Assembly (NCBI RefSeq): GCF_004664715.2
Contig: NC_051075.1
Coordinates: 37,719,958-37,783,957 of the forward strand
Direction of reading: 5' to 3'
Length of the DNA stretch: 64,000 nucleotides
Source: Peromyscus leucopus
Lineage: Eukaryota; Chordata; Mammalia; Rodentia; Cricetidae
The position numbers and the translations under genes are program-made. Numbering within the stretch: position 1 is the first letter of the stretch; the number at the start of each line of letters is the position of its first letter. The notes under the pieces were generated by a model. It was given only the letters and a program-made list of their open reading frames with translations. It did no database searches and was not told the origin of the DNA. Below are positions 47,791-60,900 of the stretch, one piece after another.

Positions 47791-50700
47791 CACATGGGAA
47801 TAACTCTGGGCCCCAAAACCATTTCATGATTTTGATCTCACTGCTACAAATTTCTTCACCTGTCTGGGCAGGTGATTCCTCTAAAACAAAAGGTCTGTAT
47901 GATCACGTTTTTCTTCCTTTCACCCCCCCCCCTCCCCATCCCCAATCCTGTTTCTTGTTTCTGCTCATTCTCCACTGGCCTTTCTCTGTTTCATCAAAAC
48001 CTTTCATACTGTGGTTGTATCTAAATATAAATTACTTTGCACACTTTTATAAACATTTTCATTTTCTTGGTTATCCTCATCTTTTTTTGAGGCAGGGTCT
48101 CATTATGTAACCCTGGCTGGCCTGAAATTTTGGATATAGAACAGGCTGGCCTTGGGCTCACAGAGATCTGCTTGCCTCTGCCTCCCAAAGGCTGGGTTTA
48201 GGCATGCATCACACACTCGGCTCTCTTTTTCGGGTTCTTTCGTAGGGGTCATAATTGCCAATTTAAAGACTATACCTTTTCCAGTTAATTCGTAAGTAAC
48301 TGCTAAGCTAGTCCACTGATGTTATAAAGTTCTACTTTTCCCCTGAATTTACTTAAATAGTACAGCTTTGGAAAACTAAAGGCATCTATTTTGTTTTCCA
48401 TGTCTTATTTATTTTCCTAGGAGTAAATATTGGAGTGTAAGAGTTGTTACTGCTATCCTTACTCAATATGGGGTGCTACAAGCTTGTCATGGATAACCCT
48501 GCTCCACCTCCCTGATGCCCACCTACTGTGTGCTGGCTCAAGCTGAAAGTTCCAGTTCATTTCTAACTTGTAGTTTGATCTGAATATTGAAGATATCTGA
48601 TCAGGCTTAGCCACACACACAGCCACCGCAGTAGGAAGTCACAGTGATATAGATGCAGGCAGGCCCAGGCAGGCGGGGGCTGGAATCTTGGTTCCGCCCA
48701 TAAGTAGCTGGAAGACTTATAACTAGTTACTATGACTCTTCACTTCAGTTCATCTACAAAATGCATCTTTAAGAATTTCTCTTCTTTGTCTATTGTATTT
48801 TCAGCTTGTTTAAAATTAAATTTTCATATTTTTTCTTTCCCTACTTAGGGCTGGGCAATGATTTCATATATTCAAGTGATGATGTCTTTATTTATTTATT
48901 TATTTGGTTGAAAATACAGCTTTTATCTGACCATATTCGAGACAAACATCTCCCTGTTATGAGAGTGTCTCTCTCTCCCCACAACTCTGTGTAGCGTTTC
49001 TTTCTCAGGGAAAGTCATTCATTCTTCCAGAGAGTGCATGCGGTCTCAGGGATCAAGCCCAGGGCCTTGAGCATGCTAGGTGGGTACTCGACCTCGGAGC
49101 CACACCTCCAGCTCTAGAGAATGCTCCACTGAGACTGTGACAAGGAAAAAAGCAGCCGCATTGCTACAATATCCATGTAACCCTCCAGCAACCCTGAGTA
49201 ATATTGACATATCTGAATGTTCAACAAGCAGGCTGAGGTTGTATAGCCGCTCGGGGCGGAGCCCGGCTGTGACCCAGGCTGCTTTGCGTTTTCCACCATA
49301 GACTCTCATCTCTAGATTTAAAAAAAAAAAGAAGTACAGAATCTTTGTGATTCTGGGACTCAAACCAAGCACCTTGAACACACTAGGCGCGTGCCTTGCC
49401 CGTGAGCGGGATCCTAGCCCTTCCGAACACATCTTTCCTCCCATGACAACAGAGGGACATAGACGTATTGGTGAGGAGCCTTCTCTGTTGGGGTCGCCCC
49501 ACTGCTTGAAGTGATAACCGCTCATTTGGCATGCAGGTGCTGAGTGACGGGGGCTTTCATGTCTTGTCTGTGGACTACAGAGGTACGTGCTGGGGACAGT
49601 GACAAAGATGTGATGAGCACAGAAGGCTTTTGATGGCGCCTCGGTTCACAGGGTGTGATACTGTGCTCGCCCCTTCTTGCTGCCAGGGTTCGGGGATTCC
49701 ACCGGGACGCCCACCGAGGAGGGGCTAACCACAGACGCCATCTGTGTCTATGAATGGACCAAGGCAAGAAGCGGTGGGACCCCCGTGTGTCTGTGGGGCC
49801 ACTCTCTGGGCACAGGGTAAGTGGGAGCCGGAGTGTCGTCCTTTAGTGGGTCCTCGTGTCTTCACGGGGGTTTTGTGTCTTCAGAGGCGCAGTAAGTGGG
49901 GAAGGGAAGCTGAGCTGGGATACCTCGGTTCCTTAGTCTCTCTCACCCCAGAAATGGCAAGGGGGCGCAAGTCCCTACACTCCCTGCGTAATCACGACAC
50001 TGATATCTATTCTGGAATAATCCACTAAAGAAGAAGACCCTTAAGTTAGTGTCTATGGCACCCTTTGAAATCCTGGGCGAAAGTACGCGTCTGTCTGGAT
50101 TTTCGAGGCAGAGAGCCCAAGCTTTTCATCAATTGCTGGTTCTGAGTTGTTGAGGGTACAATGTCCACTCGCCTGGTGTGTTTCACACGCACGCTGCCGG
50201 TGTGCACTCGCCTGCCGTGTTTCACACGCACGCTGCCGGTGTGCACTCGCCTGCCGTGTTTCACACGCACGCTGCCGGTGTGCACTCGCCTGCCGTGTTT
50301 CACACGCACTGTCACTGTTTTTCAGAGTTGCAACAAATGCTGCGAGAGCGCTGGAGGCCAAAGGTAACGTAAAATTCTTCAATTGGCGGCTTGGGGGCTT
50401 GCGGGAGAGAAACGTAGAGTCGCGAGGTTCTGTGAGATTTGTGTTCTTACTGACCACAGACCCCAAGGTGCCCCAGTTTGGAAGGATTGTTTTAGCAGTG
50501 TGACTGCTGCTTTTCTGGGCTGTGAAATTAAAAGGAAACATTAAGGAAAACGCTAAAATTACTTAGCTGAGCATGGTAGCACCCCCCGCCCCCCCCATAA
50601 CCCCAATGCTCAGGAGGCTGAGGTAGCCCCAGCTGCATAGCAAGTCTTTGTCTCAGGAGTCCTCTTCCTAACATGATGTTAAGTTAAATCCTAGGACAGG

Positions 50701-51089
50701 AAAGTAATGTATTCCGAGAGGACAGCGGTAGCCACGCTGCCCTCTGCCGCCCGTTTCCCATAATATTCCCGTCAGTGTTTGCCAAGGAGACCTGAGTGGA
50801 GACTGTGTCAGATTCCGGGAATGTAGCTTGCTTGCTTTCTAACTGATTTTACGAATGTCACATCTCTGTAAATAGCTGTGAATAGGGCCAGACCATTTGT
50901 TTAAAGATTAAAAAAATTAGTATAGAAATGTTGGATGAAGAAACAAAGACATGAAAAAAATCAATGCTGCTATGAAATTAAAAAAAAAAAAAAGAAATCT
51001 CAAGATCAATTGCTTGTGGTTTTGTTTTGTTTGGCAGTTGCTTTCAGATCCTCACTGCTGTTTGTCTACTTTCATTGAAAAAACGTGTC

Positions 51090-51149
<60 letters not shown>

Positions 51150-53451
51150 CATTTATCTCATCTATCTATCTATCTATCTATCCATCCATCCATCCATCCA
51201 TCCATCCATCCATCCATCCATCCATCTGTCTTTTGTCTAAGGACCCAAATCTTATGTGCTTACCCTGTTCTCACTCTTCCTATCCAGCCCCCAGAGCAGC
51301 TCCTCCCAGACTGATGTCTCTAACTCGGTGTCTCTAACAGTGTCTCTTTCTTACTCTTAGCCATCCCTGACCTCCAGCAGCTGTAGACACTTACAGCTTG
51401 CCTAACATCTTGTTTTTCTCTCAATCTCCAGGAACAATGTCCTTGGACTTCAGTTTCTTTCTTTCTTTTTTTTTTTTAATCTGTGCTGGGCATTAAATAT
51501 GATAGGCAAGTGCACCACCACTGAGTTACAACCCGGTCTCTTTTGTTTTCTCTTTATTTACAGACTCACTTGTTTTTGATTAAGGGATAGCAATCACACA
51601 TGGAAGATGATAGATTGAGGACGTGGGTGATGCTCTCTTCTCCCAGGAATCCTCTACTCTGCTCCTTCAAGGCATTTGGGTGGAGATAAAGTCACCATGA
51701 ACCAACCAGAGATTAAGTTGATTGGAGGCTGGGCTCAGACCTTATCAGGGTTGTTTTATATCAAATGCACTGTTTTTTCCTTAGAATGAAGTCCTTTGAG
51801 GTCACAGCTAACTCTCAGAGAAATGGTCTGTAGTCTCCCTAACCTCCTTGTCAGACCCTGAATAGTTAGTAACTGTGTGTGTGTGTGTGTGCTTGTGCAC
51901 ACATGTGTCTGTATATGTGTAGGCATGCATGCATGTAGGGGCCAGAGATTGATGCTAGGCATCCTTCTCAATTGCTTTCTACCTTACCTCTTGAGCAGGG
52001 TCTCACGGAGCCTGGCGCTCTCTGCCTCAGCTAGACTGGCTGGCAAGTGAGCTGAAGATGTCTTTCTCCCTCTGCCTCCCCAGTGCTGGGAGGGCAGCGC
52101 AGGCTGTGCACAGTTTTTGGTGTGGTTGCTGGGGATCTGAACTCAGATCTTCATGTCTGTGTGGGAACCACTGTACCCGCCAAGCCATTTCCACAGCCCC
52201 TGAACAGTAGTTTTTGTCCCTCTGGTCCTGTGAGAGTACCAATAGTTCTCTGTTTTAGTTTAAGTTCTGCCAATTAAAATGGACGCATTTAGAGTTTCAT
52301 TTGCTTTGAAGGGAAAGGCAGCTTAAATTCTTTGGGCTTTTCTTACTTGGTACTGCCTCTAAAAATTCTCACAGGTCAGTCGTCCTCAAGTACCTTCAAA
52401 TGTATACATGTCACGTATACACATACATCCAAATGCACACGCATGCATACACATATACTTATATATATGCATATATGCATACACATGTGCTTATACATGC
52501 ACATTCATATATATACACACACACATACCCCTGTAGCAGGCTTTCTTTGGGCTGCCAACCAGCTCCCAAATCATGATACAGAGATTTACTATTAATTATG
52601 AATTCTTGGCTTTGCTTAGTCCGTTTCTTGCTGGTTCTTATAACTTAACCTGTTTCTCTTCATCTACATTTTGCCTCAGGGCTTTTTATCTTTCTTTCCT
52701 CTGTATGTCTTACTCAGTGTCTAGCTGGCTGGCGGCTGCCTGACTGGCTGACTGGCTGGCCCTGGGTGTCTCCCTCTTTTTCTCCCTCATTCTCTCCTCT
52801 AAAGCCTAGATTTCTCCTCCTACTTATTCTCTCTGTCCGCCAGCCCCTCCTATCCCTCCATTGCCTAGCCATTGGCTGTTCAGCTGTTTAGTAGACCAAT
52901 CAGGTGCCTTAGGCAGGTGAGGCAAAACAGCAACACATCTTTCATAATTAAATAAATTCAACATAAACAAATGCAACACACCTTTTGTAGTTAAAGTAAT
53001 ATGCCACAACATTCGCCTTTTCCATATGCATTTTCTACTTGCTCTCTAAGACTGCAGAGCCTCTTTCTCCACATAATACTCTGCTTTCTTATATTTTCTG
53101 AGCCCTGGAAGTCTTGTATTCTTGGTAGAAGGCAGTAGTTCCAGCCATCATGGGCACAGACATACTCAAGAAGGAGCGGGCTTGTTAAAGACGCATGTTC
53201 TTTCTCTGTGAGTTCGAGGCCAGCCTGGTCTACAAAGTGAGTTCCAGGAAAGGCACAAAGCTACACCTGTCTTGAAAAAAACAAAAACAAAAAACAAAAC
53301 AAAACAACAACAACAACAAAAAAAAACACATGTTCTTGAGCTGGAGTGGTGCCTCAGTCAGGAAAACGCTTGCCACGCTCGCTTTGGTGTGAGTTCTGTC
53401 CCCTGAACCTACGTGAGAAAGCCAGGAAGTGTGGTGCAATTGTGGGATACA

Positions 53452-53525
<74 letters not shown>

Positions 53526-53899
53526 CTCACTCTGTAAACCAAGCTGGACACACATGCTCAAAGAAATCGCCTGCCTCTGCCTCCCAGGTGCTGGGATGAA
53601 AGGTGCTTGTCACCATGCCCACCGTGTGGCACACCTCTAGTCCCGTCACTGGGGAAGCCCACCGTGTGGCACACCTCTAGTCCCGTCACTGGGGAAGCAG
53701 AGACAGGAGGATTACTAGGGTTCACTGGTCAACCAGCTTAGCCTTACCAGCAAGCTCCACATCGATGAGAGAGCCTGTCTCAAAAAACTAGGTGGGCGGT
53801 TCCTGAGGAACAGCATCTGAGCTTGGCCTCCACATTTATATGTATACATGAGTAACGTTGCTTATATTTGCATGTGCATTCACACGAACATGCATGTAT

Positions 53900-53951
<52 letters not shown>

Positions 53952-55614
53952 TCTCAATCTCTGATCCAAGACCATCCCCCAGGTATGGTGTGGGGTTCAG
54001 GAGCTTGCATATTAAAAACTTCACAAATGGATTTAATGTAGGCAGTTCATGTACAGGACCCCGAGGACCCCTTGTCCAGGGAAGGTGGTATTTTGGTATT
54101 TGAAGAGGAGAGTTACTCATTTATTTTTTAATTGTTTTTATTTTCTAGGATGTCCCGTTGATGCCATTGTCTTAGAAGCTCCTTTTACCAACATGTGGGT
54201 GGCGAGTATCAACTATCCCTTGTTAAAGGTGGGTCTCCCGTTCCTCTCACCCTGTGTCAATGTGTAGGTTGTTTCCATACCCGGGCATTTATAAATATGG
54301 CTCTTTTTTGTTTGTTTGTTTTTCGAGACATGGTTCTCTGTCTTGTTTTGGAGCCTGTCCTGGATCTGCCTGTCTCCGCCTCCCGAGTGCTGGGATTAAA
54401 GGCGTGTGCCACCACCGCTCGGCTGATTGTGGCTCATTTTTAAACGAGTTTTGTATGTTCCTGAATTGTTCTAGCCTTGGTCGGTTTACTATGGAAGGCA
54501 CAAGGGCTTCTAACAGACAGAGGAGCTGATTAAGTGACAGGTTTCTTCCCCCAAATTAACTATATACATTTTATAATTATTTTAGTGCCTGCACTACTGA
54601 AGTTAGCACACATTTTATGTTTTAAAACTGACTAGACATAGATTTGTTATAATAATTACTCTTTTTGAATTGGAAATAAAATTTTATACATCGGTTTCAG
54701 CTCTATGAATGCCAGCCATATCTCTTACATTATTTTGTCATAAGGAAGATTCTTGAGAAAATGCCTTTATATAGTACTCCAGATATGGTCAACAGTCTTC
54801 TCAAGAAAGAAAAGCATAAAGATGAGTATAAAAATCTGTTGTGCACATCTTCCTACTACTATTATTATTTACTATCCTCTTTTGAGCTAGGTTTCCTTTC
54901 ACAGCTCAGACTGTACTTGAACTCACACTGAGTAGCACAGATGGGTTTCCATCCAATGATAGGCCTCTTGTCTCAAGTTCCCAGATTTCTGGAATTACAG
55001 CGAGAGCCGCCACCTCTGACCCAATTCCCCGATTTTACACACTTCTCCGGGCCTAATTTTCGATTGCTTATAGTCACATGCCCAAAATGAATGTTAGCAA
55101 ATGAGGGGTTAGCCGAGGCGTTTGGGGAAAAGCAAAGGATTTAGAGGAGATACAGGCCTAAAATTTAAATTATTTCATGCTATAAGGCATCATGGGGACA
55201 TTTGAATCTGTTCATTTCTGAAATGTTTTGTGCCATAAGCCAGCACAGAGTTTTCTGAAGTTTGTTTTCAGGGAGAGGGCAGCCACAGCTGTGTATTTCT
55301 TTGTAGTGATACTATCCACGTGTGTCTCTCCAAGGAGTCTAGTTTTATTTGGGCTTCTTTCTATGTAAGTACAACTCCATAGGTTACATTCTACTTGCTT
55401 TCTCACCTGATATCATACTTAGGAGAGTTTACTCTGTATGTGTAAAACTGTAGTGAGGTCATTCCCGTTGCTCTGTGGTGTTCAGTATAATGCACAGACC
55501 ACCATTTATAGGTCTATCATGTTACTTGTGGACATTCAGGTCACCCCCCTCAGTGTGAGGCAACTCATAACATTGTTAGCGTGTATATTCTCTCTGTGTG
55601 AATGTGTGTGCATG

Positions 55615-55657
<43 letters not shown>

Positions 55658-56931
55658 CTTATAGATAGCCCAGATCTAAGTGAATTTCCAGAAAACAAGG
55701 TCAAGCATCGAGGAACTAGAGGAGCATGAGGCTTTGCACTCATGAGCGGGGGTGGAGGCAGGTACAGGTGGAGCCCTGTACGGGCTCCTGTACACCTTCC
55801 ACGCTCACCCTTTCCCATCCTCCCAGCATCCCTCTCAGTGTGCAGCCCTTACCACTGCTCATAGGTGAGGGAGAGCAGGGCCTAAAGGCCAGCCCACTCC
55901 GCACCTGCATCCTCTAAGTCCAGGCACTAAGCCGGAGGTGAGCAGTCCTGGCGTGAAAGGCTGGGGGGCAGCTCTGGATGGCTCACAGTTAAGCCAGGAG
56001 TGAGTGGTTTAGCATACAGTATGGCACCCCCAAAGGTTGGAAATGTCAGATTTCATGCCTTTGGCATTTTAAGAATGTTTATCTGGTATTATTACAGAAG
56101 AAAAGGGGAGGTAGGAAGACCAGTTAAGAGGCTGCCTTTCTGGTCTGGACTGGTGGTAACCATATGACCTTTTAGTCTCAAAGGGCATCTCCCCTGACAG
56201 GAAGGGAGTGAGGGATGATGGGAGACTGACTTGGGTCTGCTTTCTTCCTACTCCTTCAGAATTTGAGATGAATTGCTGAAGGGTTTCTCTTATTGAACTT
56301 TCCCCCCACGAGTCTCAGCTCCAGGAGGGAGGAAATCGGGAGACAACAAAAAAGAAAAAAAACCTAGTAACTCGCCCTTAGCGTGGACAGGAGGGAGAAG
56401 AAGACAGAGGAGAGGCAGTGTGAGACAGCCGGCCCACATCCGAATGCAAGTCGTTCTCAGAGAGCTGGAGAACAGACAGGCCAGGCACCTGAGCCACTGG
56501 GTGGCTCCCAACGCAGCAGGCTGTGTCCTGAGTGTGCAACAGACACACTCAGTGTGCTCTTTGGCGCTGGCTGCCCTGTCCTGGGCCAACTTGCTAACTA
56601 AATTGCCTATAGGATTGTGAGTCCCCCTTTTTAAAGATCATGAAAAAAATACTTAAGATAACTGTGACATTTAGGAAGTCACTGTTCTCCAGTAGTGCGC
56701 TCCAGGTCGGCAGGCTGTAGTCTCAATGTTAACGATTTTTTTCCTTCTTTTTTGGGAGGGGTTCCCCTTTTTAAAAAATGGGAAGCTAGGGCTGGCGAGA
56801 TTGTTCACTGGTAAAGGCACATGCTGCCAAGCCTGATGACCTGCGTTTGATCCCCAGAATCCACATGTTGCAGGAGAGAACAAATTCCTACGAGATTTCC
56901 TCTGAATTCCATGTGCACATGGCATGTGCAT

Positions 56932-56974
<43 letters not shown>

Positions 56975-57648
56975 AAGTAGAAAACATTTTTAAGGGTGTC
57001 ACTGTGTACCTATAACATAAGCTATTCAGAAAGTTGAGGCAGGAAGATCATAAGTTTAAAACCGGCCAGGCATCATTGTAAAATTCCATCAAAAAAACAT
57101 TGATGGAGTTTGCTGGCCTTCCTAGTCTGTGTCCATTTCTGTCCTTTGCAAGGTCCTGCTTACTACACGGCATCCTTCCATCCTCCCCTCAAAGCTACAG
57201 TAGGAGAACCTTGTGAGAGGCTGCTGGGCTGTCCTTTGTAAAAAAATCTAAGAATGAAACCTGAAAATCCCGCCCACTGAGGAAAAATGACTGATAGCTT
57301 AAGGTGCTCACGCGGATTTTTGCATAAAAAGATCCACTTCACCTTTAGCAAATATTTATTGGACATCTATGATACACCAAGAAGCCTTCCCGATTTTGAG
57401 GGTAACAGAAGAAAAGAGAAATGTCTTGTGCACCCCACCCCCTCACCAGTGAAGAAATTATATCCTTGCAGAAGTAGAAGATTAGCCCCAATAAGAGAAT
57501 ACTGACTAGCTGTGAAAGGGGTAGCATTGTGTCACAGGAAATGTTGAAGGCAAGACTTCATAGCTGGTTAGGAGAAACCTCTATAAAAAATGTCCTGAAA
57601 ACGTACATAGAAGTAACATTACACAGTCTGAACAGGTTATGTTTAGAA

Positions 57649-57679
<31 letters not shown>

Positions 57680-57895
57680 ATTTATATATTTAAGATTATA
57701 TACATATATATGTATAACACCTACACACATATATATATGCATGCAATAATAACTAGTAAAAAAAGAGGCCATGAATTTGACGGAGAGTGGGAGGGTGGGT
57801 TTATCAGAGGGTCTGGAGGAAAGAAATGGAAAGGGGAAATGTTTTAATTAAATTACAATCTCAAAAATTAGAATATATATGTATATATATGTATA

Positions 57896-57941
<46 letters not shown>

Positions 57942-60900
57942 AAAGGAAAGAGTCATCTCAGCTCAGACCCACTGAGGCAAAAATCTAGAGGTCTATGGTG
58001 TAGAAAAAGGCAAAAGTAAGGCCTTGTTCTGGAGTTTGTAATATTCTAGAAGCGGAAGGCAGCCAGATCAGACTTCGCCAGCGAGGGGTTTGGTGACAAG
58101 GGTCTGGGAGCGAGGCTGCCACCCAACTCTGCAGGGCCTCAAAGGCCAAGGTGGCCGGGTTGGCTCAATCCAAGCGTCCTTGGAGGGTGCCAGGCTGTCG
58201 GTGCTGGGATCTGATTTCACAGGGGAGAGTGGAAATGGAAGCTGCCTAGGTCCAAAGGTAGAGTGGCTTGGGCTGGTGATAGTGGAGCTAGAGGACCAAG
58301 ATTGGGTTTGGGATGCCGTTTGGGTAACAGAAGCCTTTGTCCTCTGCTCCATGTTTTCAGTTAAAACATTTTAGGGCTTGTGAACTAATTATGCGATGAC
58401 ATGATCGCAGTATTGAAAGGCAGATTCAGCTCCATTTACTGCGGATTGTCATTAGAGGGGAAATTCAGTGTGCGTAGTAGAATGTCAGTTGCTGTATTTG
58501 GGGTCCTGTGGCTAGTGCCAAAATCTGAAATGTTTTTTGCAGCATCACAATAACAAAGCACTTTTAACCATTTTGTGTTCAAATCCTCTCAAACCAATGA
58601 CCTGCCTATCAAATTCCCTCACCAGAGCTGGCCTAATCTGAATGCCGCTCCCCAAACAAACTAGTTAAGTCGGCTTGCATTAGAAGCAAATTTTAGATTT
58701 TGCTTATTACTGCTCCTTTGAGAACAGAGGAATAAGAGCTTGACTGTCACATGCACTTGAAATGAAGCAATATAGGAATATACAACCAAATGTTGACAGT
58801 GATTGTCTTTGAGCGTAGAACTGATGTGGCTTAGTTCTCTGATCATTTCTGGTTTCCTCCTCCAAATTCGTCAACTGTAGGAACTACTTTTGAAGAGCCA
58901 GAAGAGTTTTTGAAATTTAATATGGCTGGAGAGTGGCTATTCTGTTACTTCTTGGGGTTCATAACAAGAGGGTGTAACAAGTTGTACGGATGCTTGGGAA
59001 AATTGTTTTGAGAGCTTGCAACCATGAATTCTAGATGGCTGTGGGCCAAGTGGTAACATGTCTTTGGTTTTTCTTTTTTTTTTAAATAGATTTGCAAGAA
59101 GCTACCAAGATGTTTAAGCACGTTTACGGATGCCCTTAAAGAAGACAAAATCGTCTTCCCTAGTGATGAGAAGTAAGCAAACCAAGATGCTTGCTCTTGC
59201 TCTTGAGTATCCGCCATGGCGTTCTAGATGAGAACTCGGGGTACTGGCCTTCCTTCTCGGTGGGTTTCATGCTAGTATGAGCACTAGATCTGGAGAAGGG
59301 TTTGTACACATTTCAGGATTTCTTGTTATCTGTATGTCTGAGTCAATGCTTGCTCCAATCCAGTACTTCTGACGTCTTAACGATGCATCTTTATGAGCCC
59401 TGTGAAAGGCTGCTGGGGTCTAGTCTAACCGTCCATGGGGATCCCTGACTGCTAAGTCTTTATTCCGCATGTAGCACAAACCCACGTAATAACGACCAGC
59501 TGACCTGGCAATAGAGATAATGATTAGAAATAATTTAAGGATACTTTCAGATAGGCAGTTGTTATTATATCCTTTTTCTTATTTTGGCACTCGAGGAAAG
59601 CTAGCATTCTGAGAAGTAACCTCTAGTGATGAATTTGGAAGGATACAGAAGTGTCTGAGTAAGCCCTGAAAATGGAAGTTCTTTTGCATGCCAGCAACCT
59701 TTTGTGTTGCCAAACTGGGCTGGCCAGGTAGTTAATCACACCTGGGACTGCACATCCACCCTCTTTTTTTTTTGGACAGGATTTCTTTGTGTAGCTTTGG
59801 AGCCTGTCCTAGAACTCACTCTGTAGACCAGGCTGGCCTCACACTCTACTTTTATGGGGAGAAGCAAATAAATTGCTATAAGAAAGTCTCAGGTTCTATG
59901 ATAGTTGTTTTTGTTTTGTTTTGTTTTGAGACAGGGTTTCTCTGTGTAGCTTTGGAGCCTGTCATAGAACTCACTCTGTAGCCCAGGCTGGCCTCGAACT
60001 CACAGAGATCCACCTGCCTCTGCCTCCCGAGTGCTGAGATTAAAGGTGTGCTCTAACACCACCCAGCAGTTTTCTTATTTTTGAGTTACTTTGTTTTGTA
60101 GACTTAAAAAGATTTAGTCTTATGTGTGTGTGGGTACTTGTCTGTGTACCATGTATGTATAGTACCCAAGGAGGCCAGAAGAGGGCGTCCGATCCCCTGG
60201 GGCTGGAGTTAGAGATGGTTGTGAGCTGTTATGTAGGTCAATTGGAGGAAGCCAGTACTCTTATCCACTGGGCTATTATCTCCCTACTTTGTAGACTTTT
60301 AATTAAAGTACTTCAGGCATTACACAATGAAGTATAATAAAGAAAAAGATAAGGTCTATGAATGCCATGCAAATTCATTATTCCAATGTGCATTTTCTTC
60401 AGTATTATTAAAATTCACATAGATGTGATTAATTATTAATTCAATTCAATTGGATGAGCAAATCAAACAGAGGAAACATGGGTGGAGAATAAAGTGGTTA
60501 CTAGGTGAAGTTTTGCATGTGGGAAGCTGTGACTCCTTGGAAGGAAGATTATTTTATTTTTCTGTGCTTTGGGCGAACATCATGCGTCACTAAAAGTGTG
60601 ACTTGGGAGCTCAGGTTGAATCCTTAAACTGGGTGTTGTTTTTCTCCCATCGGCTCCTAGTGTGAAGTTCCTGTCCTCCCCGCTTCTCATCTTGCATGGA
60701 GAGGATGACAGGACAGTACCGCTGGAGTATGGACAGCAGGTAGCCCAAGAGTCCTACCATTTCTTCATCTAGCTGACCTCTGACTAGTGCTTAACAGGTC
60801 TCTGACATTACAGGGCCTGCTCTACCCTCCAGGAGTCAAGTTCCCCGATCTCTACAATGAGCGTCAGTGCCCTTAGCTGCCTAATTTAAAGGAGTTTGGA

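Larger units (their letters stand above)
50364..54148 (+). other. ABHD12B: ABHD12B intron 8
   Basis: 3.8 kb packed with repeats: B4-like (50565), (TCTA)n/(TCCA)n (51089), ID (51475), B3 (51880), family A LTR (52532), B1 parts (53195, 53515), a 40-bp tandem duplication (53618) and an (AC)n tract (53903). No further exon was recognised. Confidence 0.85.
54433..59089 (+). other. ABHD12B: ABHD12B intron 9
   Basis: 4.9 kb from the exon 9 donor. It holds B1 copies (54305, 54880), (TG)n at 55612, a B3 SINE (56785), a B4-like SINE (57000), an L1 3' end with TA tracts (57640-57950), and an old mammalian repeat near 58100-58260. No extra exon was recognised. Confidence 0.85.

Noticed and set aside
47064..47827. 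Minus-strand frames of up to 252 codons with His-Thr and Ser-Leu repeats
   Set aside because: They are produced by (TG)n and (GA)n arrays, and the opposite strand carries ABHD12B exon 5.
50147..50503. Open frames of 64-162 codons on both strands, with Cys/His-rich repeats
   Set aside because: They are read-outs of a 39-bp unit, a multiple of three that stays open in several frames. The real coding here is only exon 8.
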